A DNA stretch of 64,000 bases, from NCBI GenBank assembly GCA_002633025.1, contig NMRB01000855.1, positions 102,777 through 166,776 of the forward strand, read 5' to 3'. Shown here piece by piece: positions 25,238-37,171 of this stretch. Position numbers and translations under genes: made by a program. Source of the DNA: Notospermus geniculatus (Eukaryota; Nemertea; Pilidiophora; Heteronemertea; Lineidae). Numbering within the stretch: position 1 is the stretch's first letter; each line of letters starts with the position of its first letter. The notes under the pieces were generated by a model. The model was not told the origin of the DNA. It was given only the letters and a program-made list of their open reading frames with translations, and searched no databases.

Positions 25238-26433
25238 CTAGAGTTGTCAGTTGAGTCTGCATGCAGACTCTGGAGTCTCCGCCACGCGGATGTCACACTA
25301 CTATAGCTATAGGCCTATAAGAGACATGCACGGCCAATTTTAGTTACGGTAACCATATCGCCCAGGCATAGCTTCTTTTACGATATGACATTGACGGCTA
25401 TTGCCTGGGACGTTATGGTTTACCCATATGCGCCCTGTGGAGCATAGTGTATTGGCATGTACTGAATAAAATGCCCAATTACTCGCAAACCTGACTAATT
25501 TAGAAATATCAAATGCCGTGAATCCTTTCATGTATCCTTATGTCTCATAGTGGTATTCCAAAAGACTGAAAAATTGGCACAAATTAGGAAAAAACTTTGA
25601 TACAAAACTCCGTCGAAATGTCACTAACTCATGTAAACAAGTCTGCAACACGTAGCTGTCACATGATCCGAGGTCACGTGACTGGGCGTAGTCGCTGACA
25701 CTGGATGAGAACGAGACTAACGTCAACTGCCATGACTGCGCAACTGCATTGCGCGAGACTCCCATCATGGCGTGTCACCGGCCTGTACATTTAGATTCGA
25801 GAAGTGGATTTCAAACTCGATTTGTGAAGTAAATAAGGATGGGATTTTACTGAATTCACTCGGAATGGTGTATCGACGGTAGCTCAACAACACAGGAATA
25901 CAATATTGCGGATTTTCGTGTTGGTTTGTGAATTAACAGCGGCGCACGGAATTCCGTGCGGGAATTGCTCCACAGGGAATGTATTGGGCAATCTGAGACT
26001 CTGTATGCGCGCTATGTAAAAGTCAGTTTGTAAAAGCAAAAGCGCAGCATCAGAGTCCCAGTTACTGAGACTANNNNNNNNNNNNTGTTGTCAGGCTGGG
26101 ATCATACGGCAGTCGTGGCGCAAAACATCGTCGTAAACATCAGCATGGATAAATTAAACAACATACACCCGACGTGGAAATGAAAGAATACTAGTAGTCA
26201 CAAATCCTGACACCGGAATATTTTATTGAAAGACAGTTTCGTCGAAACTTCGTGTTATATGGTGATAAAATTACGACACTGCAAGGAGCCCGTGAAGCAC
26301 TACAGAATGCACACACGCATAGGCACGTAAGCCTCCTGGTCTGAGGTTGGTTTGGGCCGAGAAAGTTGCCGAGAAAGTTTCCTAGCTAACACAAGAGTCT
26401 CCGCTCGACCACTACGTGGCGTGGCGGAGACTA
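25238..26433. mobile_element. About 1.2-kb foldback-type insertion in copy A (with 12-N gap)
   Basis: Copy B runs straight from its A-tract into TTACCTGG, while copy A is interrupted here. GAGTCTCCGCCACGC near the left end (25273-25287) is inverted as GCGTGGCGGAGACT at the right end (26419-26432). A perfect 18-bp palindrome, GAGTCTGCATGCAGACTC, lies at the left edge. No transposase frame is seen and the internal gap hides part of it. Confidence 0.65.
26074..26085. other. Assembly gap, 12 N
   Basis: Short run of N inside the 1.2-kb insertion of copy A. Confidence 0.99.
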
Positions 26434-26639
26434 ATTACCTGGCGGTGTCATCTGAACCTGGAAAACTTTTTCATTGTGCTTTCTTTGGAATGAATACCTT
26501 TTTTTGCAGGTGAAGGAAAATAATGAAAAAAGATGAATCATGCTTTTCAGTAGCAATCCAGTGATTGCACAACATGAAGACATGTGGTTTCCGTGATGTT
26601 GATTGAGGAGTCTTCCCCGCCAAGATGGAAAATCAAACT

Positions 26640-26795
26640 CGTCTTCTTGATGGGTTGTCAGGATGGTGCAGTGAAAACATCCACGCTTGCCACCAATGAG
26701 GTTGTGGGTTTGCCCCACTACATGTATCTGGCCTTAGCTTTGTGTGGGAGGGTGATCTCTTCTCGACATCATAGGTTTCCTCCTACATTACATAA
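26640..26795 (+). mobile_element. SINE-like fragment (copy A); twin near 38145-38290
   Basis: A GTTGTGGGTTTGCCCC B-box-like word is followed by a TAGGTTTCCTCCTACA tail, as in the other SINE-like repeats. A related fragment with a CTCCGGTTTCCTCCTGC tail lies at about 27720-27850. Confidence 0.4.
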
Positions 26796-27879
26796 CTATC
26801 ACCCAATATTGTTGGATGAGGAGCTACAATATGATCCCCCAAGTTGGAACCTGCGCTCCTAAAATAATATCTATTTCTTGATGGGTTCATTGACTTCCAT
26901 TTCTGAACACATCAAAATGGATTAGCTTGCTCAAGATTTGAAAACATCGTGAATTCGGCTGTATCGTCATTCTAATCTCGATCCATTCACCAGTAATTGA
27001 AAATCATAATCATTTCCAGCATTTAGCTCTGGACATTGAAAATGCTTCAAACTTGGCACCCATCAGGGTTTTCTTCCCAGTCAATGGTTTTGCTTATCAT
27101 CACAAGATGCTTGAGCGATTTGTATAATACACCCCCTCTCTGAATCACGGATGTGTGAAGAGAAGTCCGTCAATTCAGCCCTTCTTCATATTTCTTCGGG
27201 TCTGGGGAATTCTTTCTTTCAAAATCTGACGTCATAAAATGCACCAGTGGTCAAGGCTTTAGAATTCTATAATGATTCTATTCTGCTACTCTGGTTTCCT
27301 CCGTGCACAAAGGGAAACAGATCATTTCCATTTATTTGCAAATGATATGAAACCAGTCATGTGGAAATTGGTCAGATCCCATTGGATGCTGTGACAAAAG
27401 GGCTACAGCTCCACCTGGATGCATCCTACGCTGATAGCGGGATGACGCTATTCAGTGTCACACTTCCTGTCAATCCCAAGGGTTTGTGGGATAGCTTCAA
27501 TTTAAATCATGCATGATGTTGCGGAGGGATTGGAAAAAATGGGGCCATTAGACGGTGTCATGCTTTACTGGGTGTCAAAGTTGAAGACGAATCTGAGTTT
27601 TGCAATTATTGAGTGTGAGCGTGTGACAAAAAGATGCCACTCTAGGGAGTATTTGAGGTTCGGAGGCGTGAAAATACGACGTGAATGTGAATTTCATGAA
27701 CTGTGATTATAAATGTCTATGGGCTGTCGTGGCTGGCATTGTGGAAACCTTGGAGCTTCTCCAGTCGTTGCCAAACCTGATGGCTAACTTCTAAGACAAC
27801 AATGTCATTTGTTGTGGGTCTCCGGTTTCCTCCTGCATTTCACCAAGTCAGCTATTTTACTGTAAGAAACATAATACAT

Positions 27880-28209
27880 TGGAATCTCTCTATTAACCCG
27901 TTAACTGTGAAATTATTTTTATTTCTAGTTTTTTTTGACACACAAGGTTCCAGCGTGATATAATGTCCTACGCACTGTAACGCGCCATTTCCTTGCAAGG
28001 CGTACTATTACGCCTTACGTAAGCTACGGATCCTCGGGGGTTTCTGGGGATTCCCTGGATGCCATAATGACGTACGGTAATATGATGTCCAACCCAGTTA
28101 ACGGGTTAAGGACACCTTTGGCAACAGACAGATGCTGTCCTTTACTGAGAGGTGTATTTGACAGTGAGGTGTCCTGGCTGAGATGTCCACATTGAGAGGT
28201 TCTATTAAT
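27880..28209. mobile_element. MITE family 1 copy interrupted by a nested element
   Basis: Left part TTGGAATCTCTCTATTAA and right part AAGGACACCTTTGG to GAGAGGTTCTATTAAT resemble the family 1 MITE, interrupted by the insertion at 27897-28105. Removing that insertion and one TTAA restores the CTATTAAGGACACC seen in the intact relative at 24801. Confidence 0.7.
27897..28105. mobile_element. 209-bp piggyBac-like MITE, TTAA target, nested in family 1
   Basis: Perfect 11-bp inverted termini CCCGTTAACTG / CAGTTAACGGG are flanked by TTAA at 27893-27896 and 28106-28109. TTAA duplication with termini beginning CCC is characteristic of piggyBac elements. There is no coding capacity. Confidence 0.82.
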
Positions 28210-29119
28210 ATCTCATATTTTATCATCCTTCGCTCTCAATTCTATCGCCATTAATCTTTACAGTTCCACGTATTTTCATATCTTCTTTGTAAGCCCACAG
28301 CTCACACGGTTAAATTTTTCATTCATTCAATTGGAAATTTTTGATTCTGGCCCTCTGGGTCAAATCTATAGACCAGCATTCAAGCCGTTATTGAGCATGC
28401 TCAGAAAATGTGTTGAAAAATTCGACGTGTTCGGCGAGCATTAGGAAGGAAAGTTGACTCTAAAAACTTTCCCACTTTCTAAAGAAGCATTCCTTGAGGT
28501 CACCTTCCGCTATAATAAACCTGACAAAAACAGCGATGGAATTTAGTATTGGGCAGATGGTTTTGAGAGCTACCGGTGTGCGATGACGATCGCAGCGTCC
28601 CTATCCTGGGTATTGAAATTACATGTCTGCGAATCCGACACCTCATGCAGCGCGGTATTATGACCCGCATAGAAATTCTTATAAAATATGTATAAACTGA
28701 TATCATTAGACGCAATTCAGGCAACTAATACGATGATCAGCTCTACGTGGATTATTCGACTGTGTTAGAATTGTGGCCGCTGGGTATCTTTCTAAATGCT
28801 CATTAATTACTCTTCCCACAGGCAAAAAAGCTTTGTGAAATTAAATGGAAAACATAAAATTTCGTCTTTCTTTTGAATTATTGATTTTTTATCACATCAA
28901 TATTTTATTTGAGATTTGTATTTGTATTTTGCATGAGATCTTCTTTTACATACCAGAGTATTCTGTTGCTTGCTGTTTTTTCCATTTTTTTCTTTCTAAT
29001 ACAATGTGGGACTTCTCCATTTAACAGTGATTTAGGACACCTTCAGTAGTGGAAAATGCTGTCCTTCAGTAGTGGAAAATGCTGTCCTTAATTGAGAGGT
29101 GTCCCTATCATAATTTTTA

Positions 29120-29295
29120 CAGTGGAACCTCTCTATTAGACATCTTCGAGACCGGCATTTGGTGTCCTTAATTGAGAGGTGTCCTGATTACAAAGGTCAG
29201 GATGAATAGAAATGACCAGTTTGGGACTGTACTTTGGTGTCCTTAAAAGAGAGTTATCCTCCTGGAGTACGTATCCGCATTAGGAGGCTTTAGAG
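29120..29295. mobile_element. MITE family 1, further copy
   Basis: Starts CAGTGGAACCTCTCTATTA and shares interior blocks (GGTGTCCTTAATTGAGAGG, GACCAGTTTGGGACT) with the element at 24801. The right end is degenerate. The preceding 100 bp (29020-29119) hold a fragment of the same family. The copy B join at 38844 falls inside this element. Confidence 0.7.
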
Positions 29296-29739
29296 TATTT
29301 TTCATTGGATTTATATTTATCACCCACCCGTGACTCAAGAAACAATCCAACAAATTACAATAGAACCCAAGACTGTGATCACATCTCACTCTATGCTACG
29401 GATTAAACTTGCTATTGTTCAAGTGTCAAAGTGTCACTGAAGTTACGAAATGTGACATATCCATATGTGTGTCCACCAATTTTCTTTCTGTAGGTTTAGT
29501 CTGAATGCACAGTGAGTGCAGTCTGAAACTTGGTGGTAAACCACAACATCATGAATTTCCATGGATATTTCATCTTGCAAATTGGGAATATGTCACGGTC
29601 ATGCCAAACACACCAAATCTACACACTGAGATACAAGACGCAGCAAGATAAGAGTAAGAAACTTCCAATTCATTCTGTGAGATATCAGCTCAAGTAGATG
29701 AGTATTTAGCGGGCCAAGCCATGGGAAGTGCACTGAGTG

Positions 29740-29905
29740 CAGATGCAGATCCAGAGGGGGGCGCACCAGGCACGCCCCTCCCCTTTTGGCCAACAAATCT
29801 GTAAAATCAACCGTGAAATTCTGGAATTGGGCACAAATTTCAATGTTCCTAGCAGAGGGCGCCCCCTCTTTTCCCAAATCCTGGATCGGCCCCTGGAGTG
29901 TGTGC
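29740..29905 (+). repeat. Interspersed GC-rich repeat (copy A); twin at 40264-40425
   Basis: Starts GATCCAGAGGGGGGCGCACC and ends with CCTGGATCGGCCCCTGG, so both ends carry GATCCAG-type words in inverted sense. This looks like a small mobile repeat. Open frames across it are not genes. Confidence 0.5.
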
Positions 29906-30373
29906 ACAGACAATGTATGGAGATGTGTCACTTCCCACCGCTTGGCCCGCTATACTCTACTTGACCTGAGGTCATCTCCACGTGCACCTCAAGTTGGCAA
30001 CACACATACAAATTCACGTCTTCAACTTCAAGATTGAAAATCGTGACTGTAAAGATGAGGCAGCACGTTTTAGCTTAGTTACGTTAACCATATCACCCTG
30101 GCAGATCTGAGAGACGATCCGAATGAGATTTTCGTATGTGTGCTACTAGCTATCCACACAGCACGCTTCACCAGTTCGAGTTACGCTCCACCAGAGTAGA
30201 TCCGGCTCAGCAACACATCGCAAAGATGTCTCGCATGTTTTCGTGGGCAGTCGTTGCTCATTCAGTTTTCATAGCATACTTGCCTCTTGCAACACAAAAA
30301 TAGTATTATGAGCATGTAACTTGGCTCATTGATGGCTAATTAGAGAATATTCGGCGATTTGTATGTAATGTAA

Positions 30374-30514
30374 GAGGAAACCGGAGTCCCGGCGGACACC
30401 TACAACGTCAGAGATAGTTGCTCTCTCTATCGCTTGAGTACTGACTGGGAACTGAACCCTGAACCTCAGAGGTGACAGGCACTAGATGTTCCCATTGCAC
30501 TACTCCGACCACCC
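30374..30514 (-). mobile_element. tRNA-derived SINE-like repeat (copy A)
   Basis: On the minus strand a tRNA-like head has an A-box-like TAGTGCAATGGG and a B-box GGTTCAGTTCC, followed by the tail CTCCGGTTTCCTCT. Similar TCCGGTTTCCTCC tails occur elsewhere in the window. Confidence 0.65.
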
Positions 30515-33500
30515 ACTTTGTCTACTGACAATTAATACGTATATGTACGTGATGTTAATAGTCCTTCATCACGATATTCTCAAATTACTAAACTGGCTGT
30601 ACTCCTGTTACTTATTCTATTCACCATGGTATTTTACCACGATTACCGTGGTCGGTGGTTGATTAATTACTGGTTGGATTAGTTTGTTTTTGCTGAGTTG
30701 ATGGTTCTGTTTGAGGTAAATGTTGGAACTAACCCTTTCACTCCCATCAGTAATTTCATCAAAAACACAAAAATGTACAAGATAAATGGGTCATATGAAT
30801 AAAGACTGGCTGAACTTTAGAATCCTCGATCAGAAGTGATCGTTACTCCATGGCACACAATGGAAAGCCTATTGTTCAATGCAGCTTATTCCGTCAATCG
30901 TGACCCTATTTATGGGTTGTTTCACAAATCGCACAATCAGTCGCCAATTCAGGGAAGGGTTAAAGTGGATCTTCCCTCATTTACCAACCCAATGAGCAGC
31001 CAGACAGCTGAGACAGAAAGTTGTTGAAAAAGCCTGCTCATAAATGATTATTTTATAGACTATTTCACAAGCTCTGCTGTCACTGCGTACAATGGTCACA
31101 GCATATCATTTTAACTCCATGTTATCCAAGATGCTGGTCTGGATGACGAATGCATCGAGATGGTGTCCACAGAGGCTGTTTCTGAAAACATGCCTGTTGA
31201 AGAATCTCAGCAACACCATTGAGGGACATTTTCTGGGACAGCCTTTATGATACATGATGATGATGTCGATGTCGATGCAGGGTGTCAGGAAACTGTGCCC
31301 ACAGGTCAACAACAACCCTCTTTGTGACATTTTCTGAGACACCCTTCATGACAAATGGACGATCTTCATTTTTGTTTTGATATAACAGAATTCCAGAAAG
31401 CGTTCATTCCTGTCTCATTTTTCAACTGCGTTTTATCTAACCGAAATAGCACACTCCTTTTAAGTCCCTGGATGACAAGTGAAGTGGGAAAAGCAACTTT
31501 ATTGGCTTTTGAACAAGATGTCCAATATCCATACGGTGAAAGTGACACCTGCCAATTTGTAGCATTGAAATATAGTCTGAGGTAAAAACAGAGTAAGATT
31601 TACTAACTCGCTTTTTCAAATAGGTCGATATCTTAGCAGGAAGATAGATAATTTCCATCTCATAAACCAGAGCTCCGTCACCAGATGACGCCACCTGTTA
31701 ATTAGCTTCTGAAACCTGACGACGAATCCATCCTTGACAAAGAAACTCGTCCACAAACCATTGCGTACGCAGAGGAAGCAATCATCACATTTGATTCTCT
31801 CTACCTTTTGAAATCCAATACACAGCCAGAAAGCCAGGCATCGCCAGTGCAGGGTGCCCGTCGCCATCAAAGTCAACTTCATTATGAGAGCTTCCTTACC
31901 TTGCAATTTACCTCCTCTTTTGGTAGAAAGAACATTCTTCTGCTTTGATAAGACGCTGCAGACGGAAAGCTAAGGATGTGGAGCCACGCTAATTCAATAT
32001 CAGGCAGCAAAAGGAACCATTCATGATAAAAACCTGACGATGGTTAAAGCTGCAGCGTGCATGGTTTTGCTTCAAAGTTGCCTACTGAGAGGAAGAAACA
32101 ATGAAAGAAGCATGTTTTCATCACATACCGAAAAAGAACCACAGTGGAGAGTAATCTAAGGTATACCAATTAGTTAGATCCAACCGATATCAGGTTTCTT
32201 TTGACTGTCCTTGGACAAGGCACTTGCTTCAGCTCATTGCACAAAGCTTCCGAACTGAGTACCAATCAGAGTTAGTGAGGGAATCACTCCTTGACCTTGG
32301 CAACCAAAAAATCCAGATTCTCAAGAAGACTCGAGATGAATTGCCAGCAATCTTCATCTTCTTTATTACCAATATCATCAAGCCCTCAGGATTTTTACCA
32401 CCAATATCATCAAGTCAATTTTTTACCACCAATGCCATCATGCACACCCCTCGGTTTTTACCATCGACAACCTGCTTTCCTCAAGTTTTTTGTTTGTATT
32501 CCATCTACCAGACCTACTGAAATGTGTGACCAACTTACTGCATCAAGAAAGCTGCAGAAGACAGTTCCTCGTTTGTCCCAGCTGCCTTTTCTCATCTGAT
32601 TGATCGGATTTCTTTGAGACCAGAATGTTCAGGGATTTGAAGTGTCAACATCCTTTGTGTTCTGTCTCCTTGCATCATAAACTTTCCTAAAACCACCTGA
32701 GATCAATCAAATTCAAAGCAAAACTGTCTCTTCAACAAAACTTTGGATATTTTGTAGATGGATTGTGAGAGCTTTTCCGAAAATGACTCCTGCTGAAGTA
32801 AGACTTTATGGTCAGTCACGTAATGAGCAGCAACACAGGTGTTCCCTGTGTGTCTGATGCTCATAGTTCTGTTGGTAACCTTTGAGCCCTGGCTTTGTCA
32901 CTACATACAGGAATTAATGCCATGATCTAGTTGATACCCAAGGGCTCTCATCATTCCCCGAGTCCTCTTGGGTACTTTATTTTCTTTCAACCTACTAATG
33001 GATACTGCTTTGTTTCAGGATGACTTGAGTGGTCGCAGTCTACCCTTCACAAAAAAAGAAAGCTAAGAGGTTTTTGTACGCCTGTCTAGCCAGAGTAGTG
33101 GATGCAAAAGGAGGCTTGGGTCAATTACTGCCTGTAAAATGATCAGCTTTCGAAATTCCCTCTTGGCAACATCTGTCCCGGCTACAGTGTAAGTCTCGTA
33201 CTGCAGCAGATGGAGAGATGGATTTTTGTCGCCTTCAGGGTACCGTGTCCCACTGCTCAGGGGAGTCATCCTGAAGAACATGGGCTGCGGGGACAGTTGG
33301 CAGCCACTTCCTACAGTGAGGAACCTAACTCACTACATCAACAGAGGGATCACTTCAGAGCCCCTGTGCCGAGAGGGGCAGTGGATATCGCAGCAGTTCT
33401 CTCCAACAGCAAATGAATGGATCAGCACAGTCCCCTGCCTTTGAAGAATGACACACCTTCCTGTTGGCTACAGTGTTGAAGTCTCATACTGCAGCAGACG

Positions 33501-36500
33501 GAGAGATGGATTTTTGTCGCTTTCAGGGTACAGTTGTCCCACTGCCTAGGGGCAAGTCATCATAGAAACATGAGACATCGACGGTCCAACTGATACCTAT
33601 AGAGGAGGGAGGTCAACAGGATTGTTTTGGAGCCCTGTGTGCTGAGAAGATGCGGGGCAGTGGATATCACAGCAGTTCTCGCCAACACGAGACAGAATGG
33701 ATGGGAACATTCCCTACCTAGAATGACACTCCTTCCAGCTGAATTTGTGCTGCACACCCTTATCAGGGAAAGCAAGGTGTACACCTTGTCCTTTTCTATC
33801 TTGGGTAGAAACTGCCGAAGAATACATATGTACTTTCAGTGGAGGGGGAGGCAAATGAACCCATCTTTGAAAGGCTTACTTTTTTAATGAGACACTTTAG
33901 TAGCTGTATATCTCTCAATTTATGCAGTTGATCATATCCTCACAAGCAACCTCCCTGCACCTCCAGGGATGCTTTGACTGCATTAGTGCGAGTACCATGA
34001 AATATACAAAAGCACAGTGACTGCCGCTCCATCAGGAAAATGGCTCCACACATTTTTTCTCCTCCCTCAGGCAGTTGTCTCATCGCATAGTAATTTTTTA
34101 ATGGATAAAAGTAATAGCATCTGTGATGAATAATTTAGTACAAAGTTGTCTTATGAGCAGCTGATTTCACCAAATTTGTACAAAATTGAGCCAGTTAATT
34201 TACTTCTGGAGATAAGTAGATTATTGCCAGTCAGTTGTGATTACGATGAGACTGTGGAGATGGAGTGATACTCTTGTTCGGAACACATAGAACAGATAAC
34301 CAGGTGTTTCATTCCTTGAGGAATCATGTCGCCAATAGGCAGTCAATTCCCCTAAAGCAGGTAGCACACAACATACGGAAATTTCAATGAGATCATCAAT
34401 GCAAGGTATCTGAGAGGTAAATCCTCTGTCTCTGAACTCTGCAAGTTTTATGTCTGCGACTCGCTCGCAGACACAATTTCTGAATGTGCACACATGAATT
34501 CGTATTTGTGTGGCGGTCTAGTAAAACCATCGGAAGTCGCTGAATGATCAACAAGGGCTGTCAGATTGCCTGTGCATTGATCTGCTACTGTTTACTTGTT
34601 ACATAGTACATTTCAGCTATTGAAATGTGCGGGTTCACCAAGGCCATTAACACATTTCTCAAACGCGACATCCAAAGGGTTTTCCTGGACCACCTCACAT
34701 CTGTGCTACCAGTTTGTGGCATTATTATGGAGCACAGTTCATGACAAGTTTCTCAAATCCCCTAGAAAGGTGTGATATACTTGTGGTTAGTACTTATAAC
34801 TTATCAATTAACCAGTCTAGATCGCAGCGGATTGTTTGTTCCTTCTTACGTTCTGTGGTGAAGGAAAGGTATAATGTCTTTCACAGTTGACTCTCGACGA
34901 ACAATGGCACCAGACTTGAAACATTCCTGTTTCATGCAAGAAGCAAGAAACAAGAAATGGGCACGTAGGGTTCAAACATCACACTATATGGCCCTCAAGC
35001 ACTTTAATGTCTGAATGGTGGTACTATTTTCAGATGTACACCCATTGTATGAGGCAAGTTGGCAGAAAAAAGAAAACGGCCAAATGTCAACGTGACACGT
35101 ACAAGTGGATGGAGGCCCCAAAGGAAAGGAAATATGTGCACCTTCTTTGGTAACAGTTGGTATCTTGTCTACTTTCAAAGAAACAGTCGGTTAGGTTTCA
35201 TCGGCAGGAATACTTGGTTAATATCTTCTTGTTTTCATCTTACCACCTAATTTCAGAGGCCCCCTCCCCCCCCGTAAGAGTCCGAGACGAGGGCAAAATA
35301 GAACCTTCTTCAGTATTATGCGGATGGCACATATCAGGCAATATTCACATAACCAGTCAAAGACATAACTAAGAATACAAAGGGCCATAACCACATCAAA
35401 ATGTAAAATGCAGAAATGAAAAATCTCATCAAAAGACAGCCAATTTCCGACACAGAAGTCAATACCTGATATTGAACGTTGTCCTCCGTTGATAAACACC
35501 CTACAGCAACTTGAAATCAACAGCGCAAAAAATGAAACCAATTTGATGGAAAAATGCAGCAAATTATTCAATTGCAGGTTTGCTTCACCGGCAGCTATCT
35601 ATCCGTGAAGAGATGGTTCCGTCGGCGACACAGCAGCAATTTGTATTGAGGATGACACGACTGGAGACTGGGTGTGTCGCATCAGACAGTGTTGCAGACA
35701 GACTGGTTACAGGTGATCCGAGGACAGATGATTTTCTGTTAATCGACCTTGCGTTGCACACCATGCGAGTTCAATTTAGCCACAATGCTGCTCCGTCAAG
35801 GATAGAAGGGGTGTTAAACTTGCATTTGGGGTGAAAAACTTGCATTTCTGTGTTGCAAAAAAAGACCCAATAAGGGAAGTATACAGGCACCCATGATATG
35901 GATTACTTTTCTCAGAGAAGCCGGGGACGGATTTGAAGAGCCTGATGCAACACGGCACTTGGAAACAAGTGAGGCGCAAGCGAACCAAAAAACATAACAT
36001 ACCGGTACTGTAAGTGAGACAGTTTTTCACATAGCCTGCAATCAATATACAGCCCTGATAAAACAGTTTCAGTTCTGGGCAATTCAACCTCTCAAATATG
36101 ATATCTTTTAATGCTGATGTGTCCTTCATATCATCAATCAGACAGCAGATACACAGTCTACAATTTGGCGTCTTCTCAGCTTTCCGCTGCGCACAGTCCT
36201 CTTGAAATCACAGCTTAACCACCCCTATGCTGAGATCATCGGTATCGCATTCCAAAGGACTTCATATTTCAAATCCACAACAAACGCCAAGCAACAGAAA
36301 TAGTGTGAGTAACAGTATACGGTAATCAACTTTGCATTCTTAGGCAGAAAAACTGAAAATTCCACAAAGCGTCACAGAAAATTGTAACCCAATACCAACA
36401 TCTTTGGAACTCCACCCAAGAAAATCCATCGCCGTTTATCGTTACAGACAGAGCTTCTAATTACCCTTTCATGTGGATTTCCTTCCAGTGACTTCTTCGC

Positions 36501-37171
36501 CAACTTGGTGTTTGTCATACTATCCCATACATATTATCACCAATATCCGCCATGATTTCGATTTTAGTAGCTATTTTAGATGAGGAAATTACGGCCTTCG
36601 GATTACACCACAATCTGCCTTTTCCCATTGGCCATTGAGTCCTTGTTGAAACTACCTCACATTAACATTACTTGGCAAGTAAAACATCCATATTCTGTTT
36701 CCTAGGTACCTTTTATGGCTAAATTATGAAATGATTGTCAGGTTAGCCTTACCCAGAGCGCGAGTGACGTCAAAAAGCGTAACTGAGCACGCCATCTTCA
36801 GCGTGGTGTTCGAATGATAACCCAAACAGATTTCTGGTCATGCAGGACACATCAGGATGTCAGACTGGTCCAGTGGAATATTAACCCTTTGGGAATGGGA
36901 CAATGGTGACAATCTCGCTTCCACCTCACACTAGGTGGGGGTACGCCACTCTACTTTATCACAAGGAAATAGAAGAAGCATTTCTCTTGACATCAATTTT
37001 TCAAGGATTTGATCTGTTATTCTCAAAAAAAATTCAGTTCGCAAAGGGTGCAGCTTCTTATATCGCCATTCTGAACACCAAATTCTATCATGCTGACTTA
37101 CAAACCACAATGCTTGCGACACTGATGCTTGCTCTGGAAAAATTTATTAGAAAATCGACAAGAACACTTAC

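Larger units (their letters stand above)
17845..31043 (+). repeat. Large tandem duplication, copy A
   Basis: The segment starts with ATGATTATTTTATAGAC and ends with AGCCTGCTCATAA; the same ends bound copy B. Order and orientation are kept throughout. Copy A carries insertions that copy B lacks: a 380-bp foldback at 21382-21761, a MITE at 24801-24978 and a 1.2-kb element at about 25238-26433. It also holds 27346-29199, which copy B lacks at its single N. The only recognisable coding content is plexin exon 3. All other open frames in it are short and unremarkable. Confidence 0.93.

Noticed and set aside
31106-31342. Minus-strand frame with LLLTCGHSFLTPC, superficially RING-like
   Set aside because: Arises from short internal repeats (CTGTCCCAGAAAATG type) and lacks the other zinc ligands; present in both duplication copies.
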